A program made the translations under genes and the position numbers. The notes under the pieces were generated by a model, which was not told the origin of the DNA, searched no databases, and saw nothing but the letters and a program-made list of their open reading frames with translations. 64,000 nucleotides of DNA from Streptomyces sp. NBC_01283 (GTDB lineage Bacteria > Actinomycetota > Actinomycetes > Streptomycetales > Streptomycetaceae). Below are positions 7,050 to 16,417 of this stretch, one piece after another (the stretch's first letter is position 1; every line of letters begins with the position of its first letter). The stretch is taken from positions 992,001 through 1,056,000 of the forward strand of contig NZ_CP108430.1 of the NCBI RefSeq assembly GCF_041435335.1, given 5' to 3'.

Positions 7050-9755
7050 TCAGCCCCGCTCGAAGACGGCGACCGTGCGGGCGGGGACGCTGAAGGTGCC
7101 GGACTCGCTCTCGTACGAGGAGGACTTGACGGTGGCGTCGGCGCCCTTGGCCTGTACGGGATGCAGCCGGTACGCCGTGTCCTTCAGGTCCGTCACCCGC
7201 TGCTGCTGTGCCTCCGGGGTCGCGTTGAAGACGACCACGAGGTTCCCGGCCTCCATGGTGATGACGCCGGGAGTCTCGGCGGAGGTGCCCGAGAGCGGGA
7301 AGGAGAGCCGGGACTGGACCTGGCCGGCGGTGGCCAGCGAGAACGCGGGCTCGGTCGCCCGCACCTTCACCAGGTCCTGGTACGCGGCCGACGTTCCGTT
7401 GATCTCGGCGCAGCCCGGGGTCAGGTTCGGGGAGGTCAACAGGGGCTTCCCGTAGGGCCACTTGTCCTTGTTGTCGGCGGCCGGGGGCAGGCCGCGTCCG
7501 AAGCCGTTGCCGTCCCGGCAGTCCCAGTGCAGGGCGTTGAACCAGTCGCCGCTGTCGTAGGAGTTGCGGTCCAGGGACTTCGAGCGCAGCAGGTCGCTGC
7601 CGGCCTGGGAGAGGGAAGGTCCCTGGGCCAGGGTGGCGGTCGCCATCGCGAGCACCTGCATACGGGCGCGCTCGGCGGGTGTGGTGTCCGCGGGCAGCTT
7701 GAAGGCGAGGGCGTCGTACAGCGATTCGTTGTCGTGGGCGTCGGTGTAGGAGAGGGCGTCGCCGGGAGCGTCCGCGTATCCGGCCGGTGCGCCGTTGTAG
7801 TCGACCTCGGAGCCCTTGACCCGCTTTCCCGCGGAGTCGGTGAACGTGTAGGCGGCGAGATTGCCGGTGAGGGCCACCTTGAGCAGGTCCTGGTAGTGCA
7901 GGAGCCTGGCCTTCTGCTCGGCCGGTGTGCCATTCGCCTTCGAGGCGTTGGGGTCGGTGAACAGGCCGCTGGCGAAGCCCTGGACGCCGGGGTCCTCGTC
8001 GAAGGGGCCACCTCCGCGCACCGCGTCCCGGCCGCGGTCGGAGAAGGTGGCGATGCCCGTGCCCGCCATGTTCTTCTGGGTGGCCTGGACGAAGCGGGCG
8101 TCGTCGGCTGTCTCGCCGAAGTTCCAGCCCTCGCCGTAGAGGACGATCTTCTTGCCGTCGACGCCGTCCTTCTTGAGGGTCAGTGCGTCCAGGGCCTCGC
8201 GGACGGCCAGGATGTTGGCCTTGGGGTGGTGCCCCATCAGGTCGAAGCGGAAGCCGTCGACCTTGTACTCCCTGGCCCAGGTGACCAGGGAGTCGACCAC
8301 GAGCTTGCCCATCATGGCGTTCTCGGGAGCGGTGTTGGCGCAGCAGGTGGAGTTGGCGACGGTGCCGTCGGCCAGCAGCCGCTGATAGTAGCCGGGCACG
8401 ATCTTGTCGAGTACGGACTTGTCGGCCTGGCCGCTCGCCACGGTGTGGTTGTAGACGACGTCCATCACGGTGCGCAGGCCGGAGCCGTTGAGGCCCTGGA
8501 CCATCTGCCGGAACTCGACCGTGCGGCGGGTCCCGGCGGGGTCGCTCGCGTAGCTGCCCTCGGGCACCGTGTAGTGCAGGGGGTCGTATCCCCAGTTATA
8601 GGCGTCCTTGGCGGCGGTCTTGGTGACGCAGGCCTGCTGCTCGCCGGAATCAGGGGCGGGCGACGTCAGGTCGCAGTCGGGCGTGGCCTGGTCGGCGGCG
8701 CGCTCGGGGATGGTGCCGATGTCGAAGGCGGGCAGCAGGTGGACGTAGGAGGTGCCCGCCTTGGCGAGCTTGCGCAGATGCTTCATGCCGTCGGACGCCG
8801 TGTCGGTGAAGGCCAGATACGTGCCGGGGTGCCGCGCCGTGCGGTCCTCGACGGAGAAGTCGCGGATGTGCAGCTCCTGGATCTGCGCGTCGCGCAGCGG
8901 CTCGGCCTTCGGCTTCTTGAGCTGCTCCCAGCCCTTGGGGGCCAGCTTCGGGTCGTCGAGGTCGGCGGCGATACTGCGCTCCGAGTCGGCGGTGAGCGCG
9001 GTGGAGTAGGGGTCGGTGACCTTGTTGGTGACAATCTTCTGGACGCTGGGCGCCCACACCTTCACGACGTACCGGTACTGCTTGCCCGACCAGCTCCGGT
9101 CACCGGAGACGGACCACACCCCGCTGGTGTCGTCGCGCCGCATCGCCACCCGCCTGCCGTCGAGTTCCAGGCTGACGGACTGGGCGGTGGGAGCCCACAG
9201 GGCGAGTGTGGGGCGGCCGTCGCGGAACCGCGGGCCGAGGGCCGCCTTGGTGGCGGTGGGGCTGTAGAGGTCGTCGAGGATGCCCTGGGTCTGGACTCCG
9301 GTGGCGGTGAGCAGGGTTCCGTCGGCGCTGCTGCGGGTGGCGACGAGCTGGCCGGTGAGGGCGTGGCGGGCCCGGTCGCGGTCACGCGGGTCGACGGTGA
9401 AGGCCGCGTGGCTCTTCAGGTGCGGGTACTTCTCGCGCTGGGCGTCGGTGAGGCCGCCTTCGGCCGGGGCGAGGCGGATGCGCTGCCCCTTGCCCGCGAG
9501 TTCGCCGTCCTTGACGGTGAGCTGCCCGTCGCGGGCGTACACCAGCTCCTGGGAGGCGGCATCGCCCTGGACGTCCCAGGCGACGGTGTTCCTGTCGATC
9601 CACTGGGCCCGGGACGTGGACAGGTCTAGCGCGGCGGGCGCGTCGGACGCGGCAGGTGCTCGGGGTGCCGCGGTGGCCGAGGACGTCAGGGGCGCGACCG
9701 CGGCGAGCAGGGCGATGGCCGTGGTGACCAGGGTGCGGCGGGGGGAGCCGGTCAA
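7050..9755 (-). CDS. pulA: secreted pullulanase-type alpha-1,6-glucosidase
   Basis: 901 aa with a Sec signal peptide (RRTLVTTAIALLAAVAPLTSSATAAPRA). N-terminal N2 and CBM48-like beta domains (SARGSATAAPHS-free segment LALWAPTAQSVSLELDG) precede a GH13 barrel. Catalytic region: nucleophile Asp in GFRFDLMGHH (about residue 505), acid Glu in VLYGEGWNFGE (about 541) and the late Asp in YTDAHDNES. The YNWGYDPLHY motif is typical of pullulanases. It debranches alpha-1,6 links of pullulan or amylopectin outside the cell. Next to the alpha-amylase, it feeds maltose/maltodextrin to MalEFG. Confidence 0.93.
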   Translation of the reverse strand: MTGSPRRTLVTTAIALLAAVAPLTSSATAAPRAPAASDAPAALDLSTSRAQWIDRNTVAWDVQGDAASQELVYARDGQLTVKDGELAGKGQRIRLAPAEGGLTDAQREKYPHLKSHAAFTVDPRDRDRARHALTGQLVATRSSADGTLLTATGVQTQGILDDLYSPTATKAALGPRFRDGRPTLALWAPTAQSVSLELDGRRVAMRRDDTSGVWSVSGDRSWSGKQYRYVVKVWAPSVQKIVTNKVTDPYSTALTADSERSIAADLDDPKLAPKGWEQLKKPKAEPLRDAQIQELHIRDFSVEDRTARHPGTYLAFTDTASDGMKHLRKLAKAGTSYVHLLPAFDIGTIPERAADQATPDCDLTSPAPDSGEQQACVTKTAAKDAYNWGYDPLHYTVPEGSYASDPAGTRRTVEFRQMVQGLNGSGLRTVMDVVYNHTVASGQADKSVLDKIVPGYYQRLLADGTVANSTCCANTAPENAMMGKLVVDSLVTWAREYKVDGFRFDLMGHHPKANILAVREALDALTLKKDGVDGKKIVLYGEGWNFGETADDARFVQATQKNMAGTGIATFSDRGRDAVRGGGPFDEDPGVQGFASGLFTDPNASKANGTPAEQKARLLHYQDLLKVALTGNLAAYTFTDSAGKRVKGSEVDYNGAPAGYADAPGDALSYTDAHDNESLYDALAFKLPADTTPAERARMQVLAMATATLAQGPSLSQAGSDLLRSKSLDRNSYDSGDWFNALHWDCRDGNGFGRGLPPAADNKDKWPYGKPLLTSPNLTPGCAEINGTSAAYQDLVKVRATEPAFSLATAGQVQSRLSFPLSGTSAETPGVITMEAGNLVVVFNATPEAQQQRVTDLKDTAYRLHPVQAKGADATVKSSSYESESGTFSVPARTVAVFERG

Positions 9756-9931
9756 GGGAAACTTCTCCTTGTGAAGGATGGGAACAGGGTGGGAACCGGG
9801 TACGGAGTGTGAGTGCTGCGGGGGCAGAATCAGTCCGTCCGCGGGTGAGGAACGGAGCCCCGGTCCGGGGTGAGCCGCCCGGCGGCGGGGAAGCGAACGC
9901 CGGGCGGCCGGTCATGCGGAAGGGGCGGCGC
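9756..9931. other. pullulanase upstream region
   Basis: 176 bases between the alpha-amylase stop and the pullulanase start. AAGGAGAAG lies 7-10 bases before the pullulanase start. I found no copy of the TTTCTGCAA motif here, so the gene may be read through from the amylase or have its own weak promoter. Confidence 0.4.
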
Positions 9932-11332
9932 TCAGCAGCTCCGTGCCCCGGTGTGCAGCGCGAGCGCGGTGTTCGGCGCCACGGCGGCCGTGAACTGGCC
10001 CGAGCGGTTGACGGTGACGCTCCTGCCGCTCTGGACGTCGCAGTAGCTGCCCGCGGCGAGGGAGGTCTGGAAGGTCCGGTCGACGGTGGAGCCCTCGTGG
10101 TTGACGACCACGTACGCCTTGTCGCCGCGGCCGAAGGCGATGGCGTCGTTGCCGTTGTCCCACCAGTTGGTCATGCCGGTCCCGCGGGCGGTGTTGCGGA
10201 ACTTGACCATGCTCCTGATCTCGGGCCAGGCGTGCTGGCACTTCCAGCCGTCGCTGTAGCAGGCCTTGACCTGGCCGCCGTTGGGCGAGCCCGCGTCGAT
10301 GTTGCTGAACTCGTAGCCGGAGTGGACGTCCGGGGCGCCGTAGGGCAGGGCCAGCATGAAGACGTGCGCGAGGGTGTAGTTCGCGCCGTCCTTGTAGCTG
10401 AGGGTCTGGCCGTGCCGTTCGGTGTCGTGGTTGGCGACGAAGAGGGCGGCCGAGCCGCTGGGCATATAGCCCCAGCCCTCGCCGAAGTTCTTCAGGTACG
10501 CGAGCTTCTCGTCGTTGAACACCCGCTTCAGGTCCCAGCCGTAGCGGAACTCCTGGGCGTCGCCGGTGGCGGTGTACTCGCTCGGGGAGACCGCCTCGCC
10601 CGCGCCGTAGATCGTCTCCTGCTTGAAGTAGGCGCCGGTGTTGCTGAGCCTGGACTTGATGTTCTTCAGGTCGTCCACGGGGATGTGCTTGGCCGCGTCG
10701 ACCCGGAAGCCGTCGACGCCCAGGGACAGCAGGTCGTTCAGGTAGGCGGCGACCCGCCCCCGTACGTACTCCTCACCCGTGTCGAGATCGGCGAGGCCGC
10801 CCAGTTCGCAGTTCTGGACGTTCCAGCGGTCCTGGTAGTTGCTGATGGCCGAGCGGCAGTTGTCCATGTCGGCGCCCGAGTACGTGCCCGGGTAGTCGTA
10901 CTTGGTGAAGGCGGAACCGGCCGAGCCGGTGCCGGAGGCGTTCGTCATGTGGTTGATCACCGCGTCGGCGACGACCTTCACCCCGGCCGCATGGCAGGTG
11001 TCGACCATGTTCTTGAACGCGGTCCGGTCGCCGAGCCTAGTGCCGATCTTGTCGCTGACGGGCTGGTAGGCGGACCACCACGCCTCGCCCTGGATGCGCT
11101 CCTGGGGCGGGGAGACCTGGACGTAGCCGTAGCCGTCGGGGCCGAGCTGCTGGGTGCACGCCTTGGCCACCGAGTCGAACTTCCACTCGAAGAGCACGGC
11201 GGTGACGTCCTTGCCGCCGGGTGGGGCGGCCTGCGCCTGCGGAGCTCCTGCGATGAGGGCGCCCGCGGCTCCCGCGACCAGGGCGAGGGCGGCGGCGACG
11301 GGTCTGCGGGCTCGGGTCTTTCGGCCAGCCAT
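9932..11332 (-). CDS. secreted GH13 alpha-amylase
   Basis: 466 aa, start at 11332 chosen for AGGAGG 6-11 bases upstream and for the signal peptide that follows ([21 protein letters not shown] ... AQAAPPG). GH13 regions are [10 protein letters not shown] (I), [11 protein letters not shown] (II, nucleophile Asp about residue 210), [10 protein letters not shown] (III, acid Glu) and [11 protein letters not shown] (IV). It is a Streptomyces-type short alpha-amylase with a beta C-domain ending in paired cysteines and no starch-binding CBM20. It endo-hydrolyses alpha-1,4 links of starch. The upstream region carries palindromes and a TTGCAGAAA element shared with the malE-malR region. Confidence 0.93.
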   Translation of the reverse strand: MAGRKTRARRPVAAALALVAGAAGALIAGAPQAQAAPPGGKDVTAVLFEWKFDSVAKACTQQLGPDGYGYVQVSPPQERIQGEAWWSAYQPVSDKIGTRLGDRTAFKNMVDTCHAAGVKVVADAVINHMTNASGTGSAGSAFTKYDYPGTYSGADMDNCRSAISNYQDRWNVQNCELGGLADLDTGEEYVRGRVAAYLNDLLSLGVDGFRVDAAKHIPVDDLKNIKSRLSNTGAYFKQETIYGAGEAVSPSEYTATGDAQEFRYGWDLKRVFNDEKLAYLKNFGEGWGYMPSGSAALFVANHDTERHGQTLSYKDGANYTLAHVFMLALPYGAPDVHSGYEFSNIDAGSPNGGQVKACYSDGWKCQHAWPEIRSMVKFRNTARGTGMTNWWDNGNDAIAFGRGDKAYVVVNHEGSTVDRTFQTSLAAGSYCDVQSGRSVTVNRSGQFTAAVAPNTALALHTGARSC

Positions 11333-11706
11333 GAGGGCCTCCTGCATGAGTGAGGTGTGACCTTGTCCGGCAACGCGCCGTGCCCGTAAGGCCGTTGAAG
11401 GATGTTGCAGAAACATTTCAACGCCGTTTTCGGTCGAGACCGTACGACCCTCAAGAACCCCGGTCAACCCTCCGCGCAGACTCTCGCGTCAGATGCGGGA
11501 TCCCGGGAGTTCACGCGCCGCAAAACCTTTCGCAAGACATTGCGACGGTGTTACGTTCAACCACGACTCCGGTCCGGGCGGCCGGGGGACCCGTGCAACG
11601 GGCCCCACGCGCCCGGCCGTTCGGACCGGAGCTTGGGACGGAGAGGCCTCGGCGCCACATCATCACCCCGCTGCCCCACCAGGGGCCGGCACCGAGGACC
11701 TCCCTC
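11333..11706. promoter_or_regulatory. alpha-amylase promoter/operator region
   Basis: 374 bases without a gene, AT-richer than the surroundings. CGTTGAA (11393-11399) and TTCAACG (11417-11423) form an outer inverted repeat around ATGTT/AACAT. Inside is TTGCAGAAA (11405-11413), the reverse complement of TTTCTGCAA seen twice before malE. A second palindrome, TCGCAA-GACA-TTGCGA, lies at 11530-11545. These are the likely LacI/MalR operators. No terminator for the LacI gene ending at 11707 is obvious. Confidence 0.6.
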
Positions 11707-12783
11707 TCAGCGCCGCGCCTGCGCCGTCGAGCCGCGCACCACCAGCTCGGGCTGGAAGACGAACTCCGTGTGCTGTACGGGATTGCCGTGCAGTTCCTCG
11801 ATCAGCGCGCCCACCGCGGCGCTCGCCATCGCCTGCACCGGCTGGCGCACCGTGGTGAGCGGCGGGTCCGTGAAGGCGATCAGGGGCGAGTCGTCGAAGC
11901 CGACCACGGAGATGTCGCCGGGCACCGACAGGCCGCGCTCGCGCGCTGCCCGGACGGCGCCGAGCGCCATCATGTCGCTGCCGCAGACCATCGCCGTACA
12001 GCCCTGGTCGAGGAGGGCACTGGCCGCCGCGTGCCCGCCCTCGACGGTGAACAGGGTGCGCTGCACGAGCTGTTCGGCCTCCCCCTGTTCCAGGCCGAGC
12101 AGCGCGTGCAGCGCCGCCGTGAACCCCTCCGCCTTGCGCAGCGAGGGGACGTAGCGGGTGGGCCCGATGGCCAGGCCGATCCGCTCGTGGCCCAGGTCGA
12201 CGAGGTGGCGCACCGCCATCCGTACGGCCGCGCGGTCGTCGGGCGAGACGAAGGACACCGGGATGTGCTCGTTGTAGCCGTTGATCAGGACGAACGGCAC
12301 ACCGCGCGCGTGCAGTTCGAGGTACCGGGCGGGGTCTGCCGTGGTGTCGGCGTGCAGCCCGGAGAGGAAGACGATGCCACTGACCCGGCGCTCCTCCAGC
12401 TGCTCGACCAGCTCGTCCTCGCTCGCCCCGTCCGGCATCTGGGTGCACAGCATCGGCGTGTAGCCGTGCCCGGACAGGACCTGTTCGACGACCTGCGCGA
12501 AGGCGGGGAAGATCGGGTTGCTGAGCTCGGGGATGACCAGGCCGACCAGACCGGCACTGTGCCGCTTGAGCCGCATCGGCCGCTCGTACCCAAGGACGTC
12601 CAGGGCGGCGAGCACCCGGCGCCGGGTGCCGGCGGCCACCCCCGGCTTGCCATTGAGCACGCGGCTTGCGGTGGCCTCGCTGACGCCGGACTGGGCCGCG
12701 ATGTCCGCGAGCCGCGGGACACCCCGGTCTCCCCGATCTCCCCCGTCCCCCCGGTCGGCGGACCGCGGCAGGGAGAGGGTCAC
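11707..12783 (-). CDS. second LacI-family regulator of the maltose locus
   Basis: 358 aa from a GTG that overlaps the aglA stop (GTGA). The N-terminal HTH is RLADIAAQSGVSEATASRVLNGKPG; the ligand domain has the family landmarks GLVIPELSNPIFPAFAQ and DISVVGFDDSPLIAFTDPPLT. It is closely similar in sequence throughout to MalR at 18036. Unusual: about 22 residues precede the HTH and include a repeated acidic/glycine stretch (RGDGGDRGDRG), while the paralogue has only three. As the last gene of malEFG-aglA it is expressed with the operon, giving feedback. Its sugar effector is unknown. Confidence 0.88.
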   Translation of the reverse strand: MTLSLPRSADRGDGGDRGDRGVPRLADIAAQSGVSEATASRVLNGKPGVAAGTRRRVLAALDVLGYERPMRLKRHSAGLVGLVIPELSNPIFPAFAQVVEQVLSGHGYTPMLCTQMPDGASEDELVEQLEERRVSGIVFLSGLHADTTADPARYLELHARGVPFVLINGYNEHIPVSFVSPDDRAAVRMAVRHLVDLGHERIGLAIGPTRYVPSLRKAEGFTAALHALLGLEQGEAEQLVQRTLFTVEGGHAAASALLDQGCTAMVCGSDMMALGAVRAARERGLSVPGDISVVGFDDSPLIAFTDPPLTTVRQPVQAMASAAVGALIEELHGNPVQHTEFVFQPELVVRGSTAQARR

Positions 12784-14429
12784 ACCGCCCACCAGACGGT
12801 CGTGTCGGCGGGCAGCTCGATCTTGCCGTCCACCGTCTCCACCTCGGCGTTGGACAGGAGGATCCGGCCGGGGGCCGGGATCCGCACCGCCGCGCCGGTG
12901 GTGTTGGCCGTGCACACGAAGCCCTCCCGGCGGAAGGCCAGGACGCCCTCGGGGCCCTCCAGCCACTCCAGCGAGTCCCCCGCGCCGAGCCCCGGCTGCT
13001 CCCGGCGCACGGCGAGCGCACTGCGGTACAGCTCCAGGGTGGACGCGGGGTCACCGGTCTGCGCCTGGACGCTGAGCTCGCCCCACCCTGCGGGCTGCGG
13101 CAGCCAGCTGCCGCCGGCACCGAACCCGTAACTGGAGCCTTCGGTGGTCCACGGGATGGGCACCCGGCAGCCGTCGCGGAATCCGTCCTGGCCGCTCGCG
13201 CGGACGAACGAGGGGTCCTGGCGCACCTCGTCGGGCAGCTCGGTGACGTCCGGCAGGCCCAGTTCCTCGCCCTGGTAGACGTAGGCGGAGCCGGGCAGTG
13301 CCAGCATCAGGAGCGTCGCGGCGCGTGCGCGCCGCAGGCCGAGCTCGCGGTCGCCGGCGGTGCTGAGCTGGGTGCCGAGCCCCGGTGGGTTGGCGAACCG
13401 GGTGGCGTGGCGGGTGACGTCGTGGTTGGAGAGCACCCAGGTCGCCGGGGCGCCGACGGGCCGCATCGCGGCCAGCGACACGTCGATGACCTCGCGCAGC
13501 TCCGCGGCGTCCCAGTGGGTGCCCAGGTACTGGAAGTTGAAGGCCTGGTGCATCTCGTCCGGGCGCACGTACGCGGCGGCGCGCTCGACGGTGGGGGTCC
13601 ACGCCTCCGCGACAAGGATCCGCTCGCCCGCGTACTCGGTGAGGACCTTGCGCCAGCTGCGGTAGATCTCGTGCACGCCGTCCTGGTCGAAGAACGGCAT
13701 GACGTCGTTGCCGAGCAGCTTGAGCTGGTCCCCGCGACCGATGTCGGGCAGGCCTTCGGCCTTGACCAGGCCGTGGGCGACGTCCACGCGGAAGCCGTCG
13801 ACACCCATGTCGAGCCAGAACCGCAGGATCGAGCGGAACTCGTCGTGGACGGCCGGGTGTTCCCAGTTGAAGTCGGGCTGCTCGGGGGCGAAGAGGTGGA
13901 GGTACCACTCGCCGTCCGGTGTGCGCGTCCAGGCAGGGCCGCCGAAGACGGACTCCCAGTCGTTGGGCGGGAGTTCACCGCCCTCGCCCTTGCCCGGCCG
14001 GAAGTGGTAGCGCTCGCGCAGGGGCGAACCGGGACCCTCGCGCAGGGCGCGCCGGAACCAGTCGTGGCGGTCCGACGAGTGGTTGGGCACCAGGTCGACG
14101 ATGACGCGCAGGCCCAGGTCATGGGCGTCCCGGAGCAGGGCGTCGGCATCGAGCAGGCTGCCGAACATCGGGTCGATCGCGCGGTAGTCGGCGACGTCGT
14201 AACCGGCGTCGGCCTGCGGCGAGGAGTAGAAGGGGCTGAGCCAGACGGCGTCGACGCCGAGGTCCCTGAGGTAGGGCAGCCGGGCGCGGATGCCGTCCAG
14301 GTCGCCCATTCCGTCACCGTTGCCGTCGGCGAAGCTGCGCGGGTAGACCTGGTAGATCACCGCGCCACGCCACCAGTCCGTGTGAGTGCCGGAGGCGGGG
14401 GCCGCAGGGGCAGCGAGATGCTGGGTCAT
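12780..14429 (-). CDS. aglA: GH13 alpha-glucosidase AglA
   Basis: 549 aa, cytoplasmic (no signal peptide). Typical alpha-glucosidase/oligo-1,6-glucosidase sequence: WWRGAVIYQVYPRSFADGNGDGMGD near residue 20, VDLVPNHSS (I), GFRVDVAHGL (II, nucleophile Asp about 216), ILVAEAWTPT (III, acid Glu) and VLSNHDVTRHATR (IV). It hydrolyses imported maltose and maltodextrins to glucose. The start at 14429 is preferred over upstream codons because AGGGAA precedes it. It lies 66 bases after malG and overlaps the second LacI gene by four bases. Confidence 0.92.
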   Translation of the reverse strand: MTQHLAAPAAPASGTHTDWWRGAVIYQVYPRSFADGNGDGMGDLDGIRARLPYLRDLGVDAVWLSPFYSSPQADAGYDVADYRAIDPMFGSLLDADALLRDAHDLGLRVIVDLVPNHSSDRHDWFRRALREGPGSPLRERYHFRPGKGEGGELPPNDWESVFGGPAWTRTPDGEWYLHLFAPEQPDFNWEHPAVHDEFRSILRFWLDMGVDGFRVDVAHGLVKAEGLPDIGRGDQLKLLGNDVMPFFDQDGVHEIYRSWRKVLTEYAGERILVAEAWTPTVERAAAYVRPDEMHQAFNFQYLGTHWDAAELREVIDVSLAAMRPVGAPATWVLSNHDVTRHATRFANPPGLGTQLSTAGDRELGLRRARAATLLMLALPGSAYVYQGEELGLPDVTELPDEVRQDPSFVRASGQDGFRDGCRVPIPWTTEGSSYGFGAGGSWLPQPAGWGELSVQAQTGDPASTLELYRSALAVRREQPGLGAGDSLEWLEGPEGVLAFRREGFVCTANTTGAAVRIPAPGRILLSNAEVETVDGKIELPADTTVWWAV

Positions 14430-14495
14430 GTCTTCCCTGAGATCGAGAGGTCGAGTGCGAGGGGGGTGTGCCGCGTCCAAGAGGTGGGTGCCGCG

Positions 14496-15410
14496 TCAGG
14501 ACTTCGTCGCGCCGGCCGTGAGGCCGGAGACGAGGTGGCGCTGCACGAAGCCGAAGATCACCGCGGCGGGCACCGCGACGATCACGGCGGAGGCGGTCAG
14601 CGAGCCCCAGTCGCTGGTGTACTGATTGACGAAGGTCTGCAGGCCGCCCGCCAGGGTGAGGTTCTCCTCGCCGGTCATGAAGGCGGAGGCGTAGGCGACT
14701 TCGGCCCAGCCGGTGATGAAGCTGTAGAAGCCGGTGACGGCGAGACCGGGCTTGGCCAGCGGCACGATGAGCCGCCAGAAGGTGCCGAACGGGTTGAGCC
14801 CGTCCACACGTCCGGCTTCGTCGATCTCCACCGGGATGGTGTCGAAGTACCCCTTCATCATCCAGGCGCAGAAGGGCACGGCGATCGTCAGATAGGTGAC
14901 GACCAGGCCGATGGGCTGGTTGAGCAGGCCCAGGCTGGCGAGGAGGTTGTAGAGCGGCACGATGAGCACCGCGACGGGGAACATCTGGGTGATCAGCAGG
15001 AGCCACATCAGCGGCCGCATGCCGGGGAACTTGAAGCGGCTGACGGCGTAGCCGGTGGTCGCGGAGATGAAGACGCCGATCACCGTGGTCAGTCCCACGA
15101 CGAACAGGGAGTTGCCGAGCCAGCTCAGGAACTCGGTGTCGTTGACGACGTGGTCGTAGTTGCGGAACGTGAAGTCCTTGACCAGGTCGGTGGAGAACGC
15201 CTCGCTCGTCGGCTTGAACGAGGTGATCAGGAGCCACAGCGGTGGGAGCACCGCGGTGGCGGAGGCGAGCAGCAGGCCCACGTGGAGCGCGACCGAGGCC
15301 AGCGGCCCGCGTTCACCGCGCTGCCTGACCTTCTTGGGCCGGTTCGGGGACTTCGGGCGGCTCTGGGACGGGGCCTTGGCCTGGCCCTCGGAGTTGGTCA
15401 CGGTGGTCAC
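14496..15410 (-). CDS. malG: maltose ABC transporter permease MalG
   Basis: 304 aa. Six predicted membrane helices after a basic cytoplasmic tail (RPKSPNRPKKVRQRGERG). The EAA loop IDEAGRVDGLNPFGTFWRLIVPLAKPG, which contacts the ATPase, is intact. The GTG start overlaps the malF stop by four bases (GTGA), with GGGAG 8-12 bases upstream. It pairs with MalF to carry maltose/maltodextrin delivered by MalE. No ATPase gene is present; in Streptomyces the shared MsiK ATPase encoded elsewhere normally energises such importers. Confidence 0.92.
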   Translation of the reverse strand: MTTVTNSEGQAKAPSQSRPKSPNRPKKVRQRGERGPLASVALHVGLLLASATAVLPPLWLLITSFKPTSEAFSTDLVKDFTFRNYDHVVNDTEFLSWLGNSLFVVGLTTVIGVFISATTGYAVSRFKFPGMRPLMWLLLITQMFPVAVLIVPLYNLLASLGLLNQPIGLVVTYLTIAVPFCAWMMKGYFDTIPVEIDEAGRVDGLNPFGTFWRLIVPLAKPGLAVTGFYSFITGWAEVAYASAFMTGEENLTLAGGLQTFVNQYTSDWGSLTASAVIVAVPAAVIFGFVQRHLVSGLTAGATKS

Positions 15411-16417
15411 CACACTTCTCCCTGCTTGCGGAGCGCGCGGCGGTAGACGACCGCGAAGAGCGAAAGGAGCAGCAGAATGATGACGCCCCAGGCCGCGGAT
15501 CCCGCGAAGTCGCGCGGGCTCACGACGAACGAGAGCCGGTAGGCGTACGTCACCAGGATCTCGGTGGCGTCGCCCGGACCGCCCCGGGTGAGCAGGAAGA
15601 TCACCGGGAACATGTTGAAGGTCCAGATGCCGCTGATGAGGATCACGGTGCTGCTGACGGTGCGCAGGCCCGGCAGCGTGATGTGCCGGAAGCGCTGCCA
15701 GGCGTTCGCGCCGTCCATCTCCGCGGCCTCGTAGAGCTCGCCGGGAATGGACTGGAGTCCGCCGAGCATGGCGACCAGCATGAACGGGACGCCGAGCCAG
15801 ACATTGACCATGATCACCGAGAGCTTGGCCCAGGTGGGGTCGTTGAGCCACGGAATCGCGTCGATGCCGCCACCGGCGAGGAGCTTGTTGAGGATGCCGT
15901 TCTTCTCGTTGAAGAGCAGCCGCCAGGTGAAGACGGAGACGAAGGCGGGCACCGCCCACGGCAGGATCAGCGCCATCCGGTAGAGGGAGCGTCCCGCCAG
16001 CTTGCGGTTGAGCATGTTCGCCAGGGTGAGGCCGAGCGCGAAGGAGATGGCGACGCAGGAGACGGTCCAGATGACCGTCCAGGTCAGCCGGTCCCAGAAG
16101 ACGCCGTCGGAGAGGACCGCCGTGTAGTTGTCCAGGCCGACGGACTTGTAGGTCGCCGGGATGTGGTTGACGCCGATGGTGCGCTCGACGTTCGCCTCGT
16201 TGGCGTCGGTCGTCGACAGGTACAGGCCCCGCACCAGCGGGTATCCGATGATCACGCCGATCACGGCCACCACGGGGGCGACCATGGCCCAGGCGTACCA
16301 GTGGGTGGACAGCGACCTGCGGAGCCGTCCTGGGGTCTTGCCGGTCCGCGGGCCGCGGCCGCGGACGCCGTGGGCGTCCGCGGCCTTGGCAAGGGACTGG
16401 CTGCTGTCAACAGCCAT
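15407..16417 (-). CDS. malF: maltose ABC transporter permease MalF
   Basis: 336 aa with about six membrane helices (YAWAMVAPVVAVIGVIIGYP first) and the EAA loop YEAAEMDGANAWQRFRHITLPGL. The segment NMLNRKLAGRSLYRMALILPWAVP is typical of MalF-like permeases. The ATG follows the malE stop with no gap, so malE, malF and malG are one translational unit. Works with MalG and MalE in the cytoplasmic membrane. Confidence 0.92.
   Translation of the reverse strand: MAVDSSQSLAKAADAHGVRGRGPRTGKTPGRLRRSLSTHWYAWAMVAPVVAVIGVIIGYPLVRGLYLSTTDANEANVERTIGVNHIPATYKSVGLDNYTAVLSDGVFWDRLTWTVIWTVSCVAISFALGLTLANMLNRKLAGRSLYRMALILPWAVPAFVSVFTWRLLFNEKNGILNKLLAGGGIDAIPWLNDPTWAKLSVIMVNVWLGVPFMLVAMLGGLQSIPGELYEAAEMDGANAWQRFRHITLPGLRTVSSTVILISGIWTFNMFPVIFLLTRGGPGDATEILVTYAYRLSFVVSPRDFAGSAAWGVIILLLLSLFAVVYRRALRKQGEVW

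Noticed and set aside
6894..9629. Very long open frame antisense to the pullulanase (about 900 codons)
   Set aside because: Biased G/C third positions keep antisense frames open in high-GC DNA. The minus strand has a full pullulanase with signal peptide and catalytic motifs; the antisense frame has Val/Gly-rich low-complexity composition and no motif.
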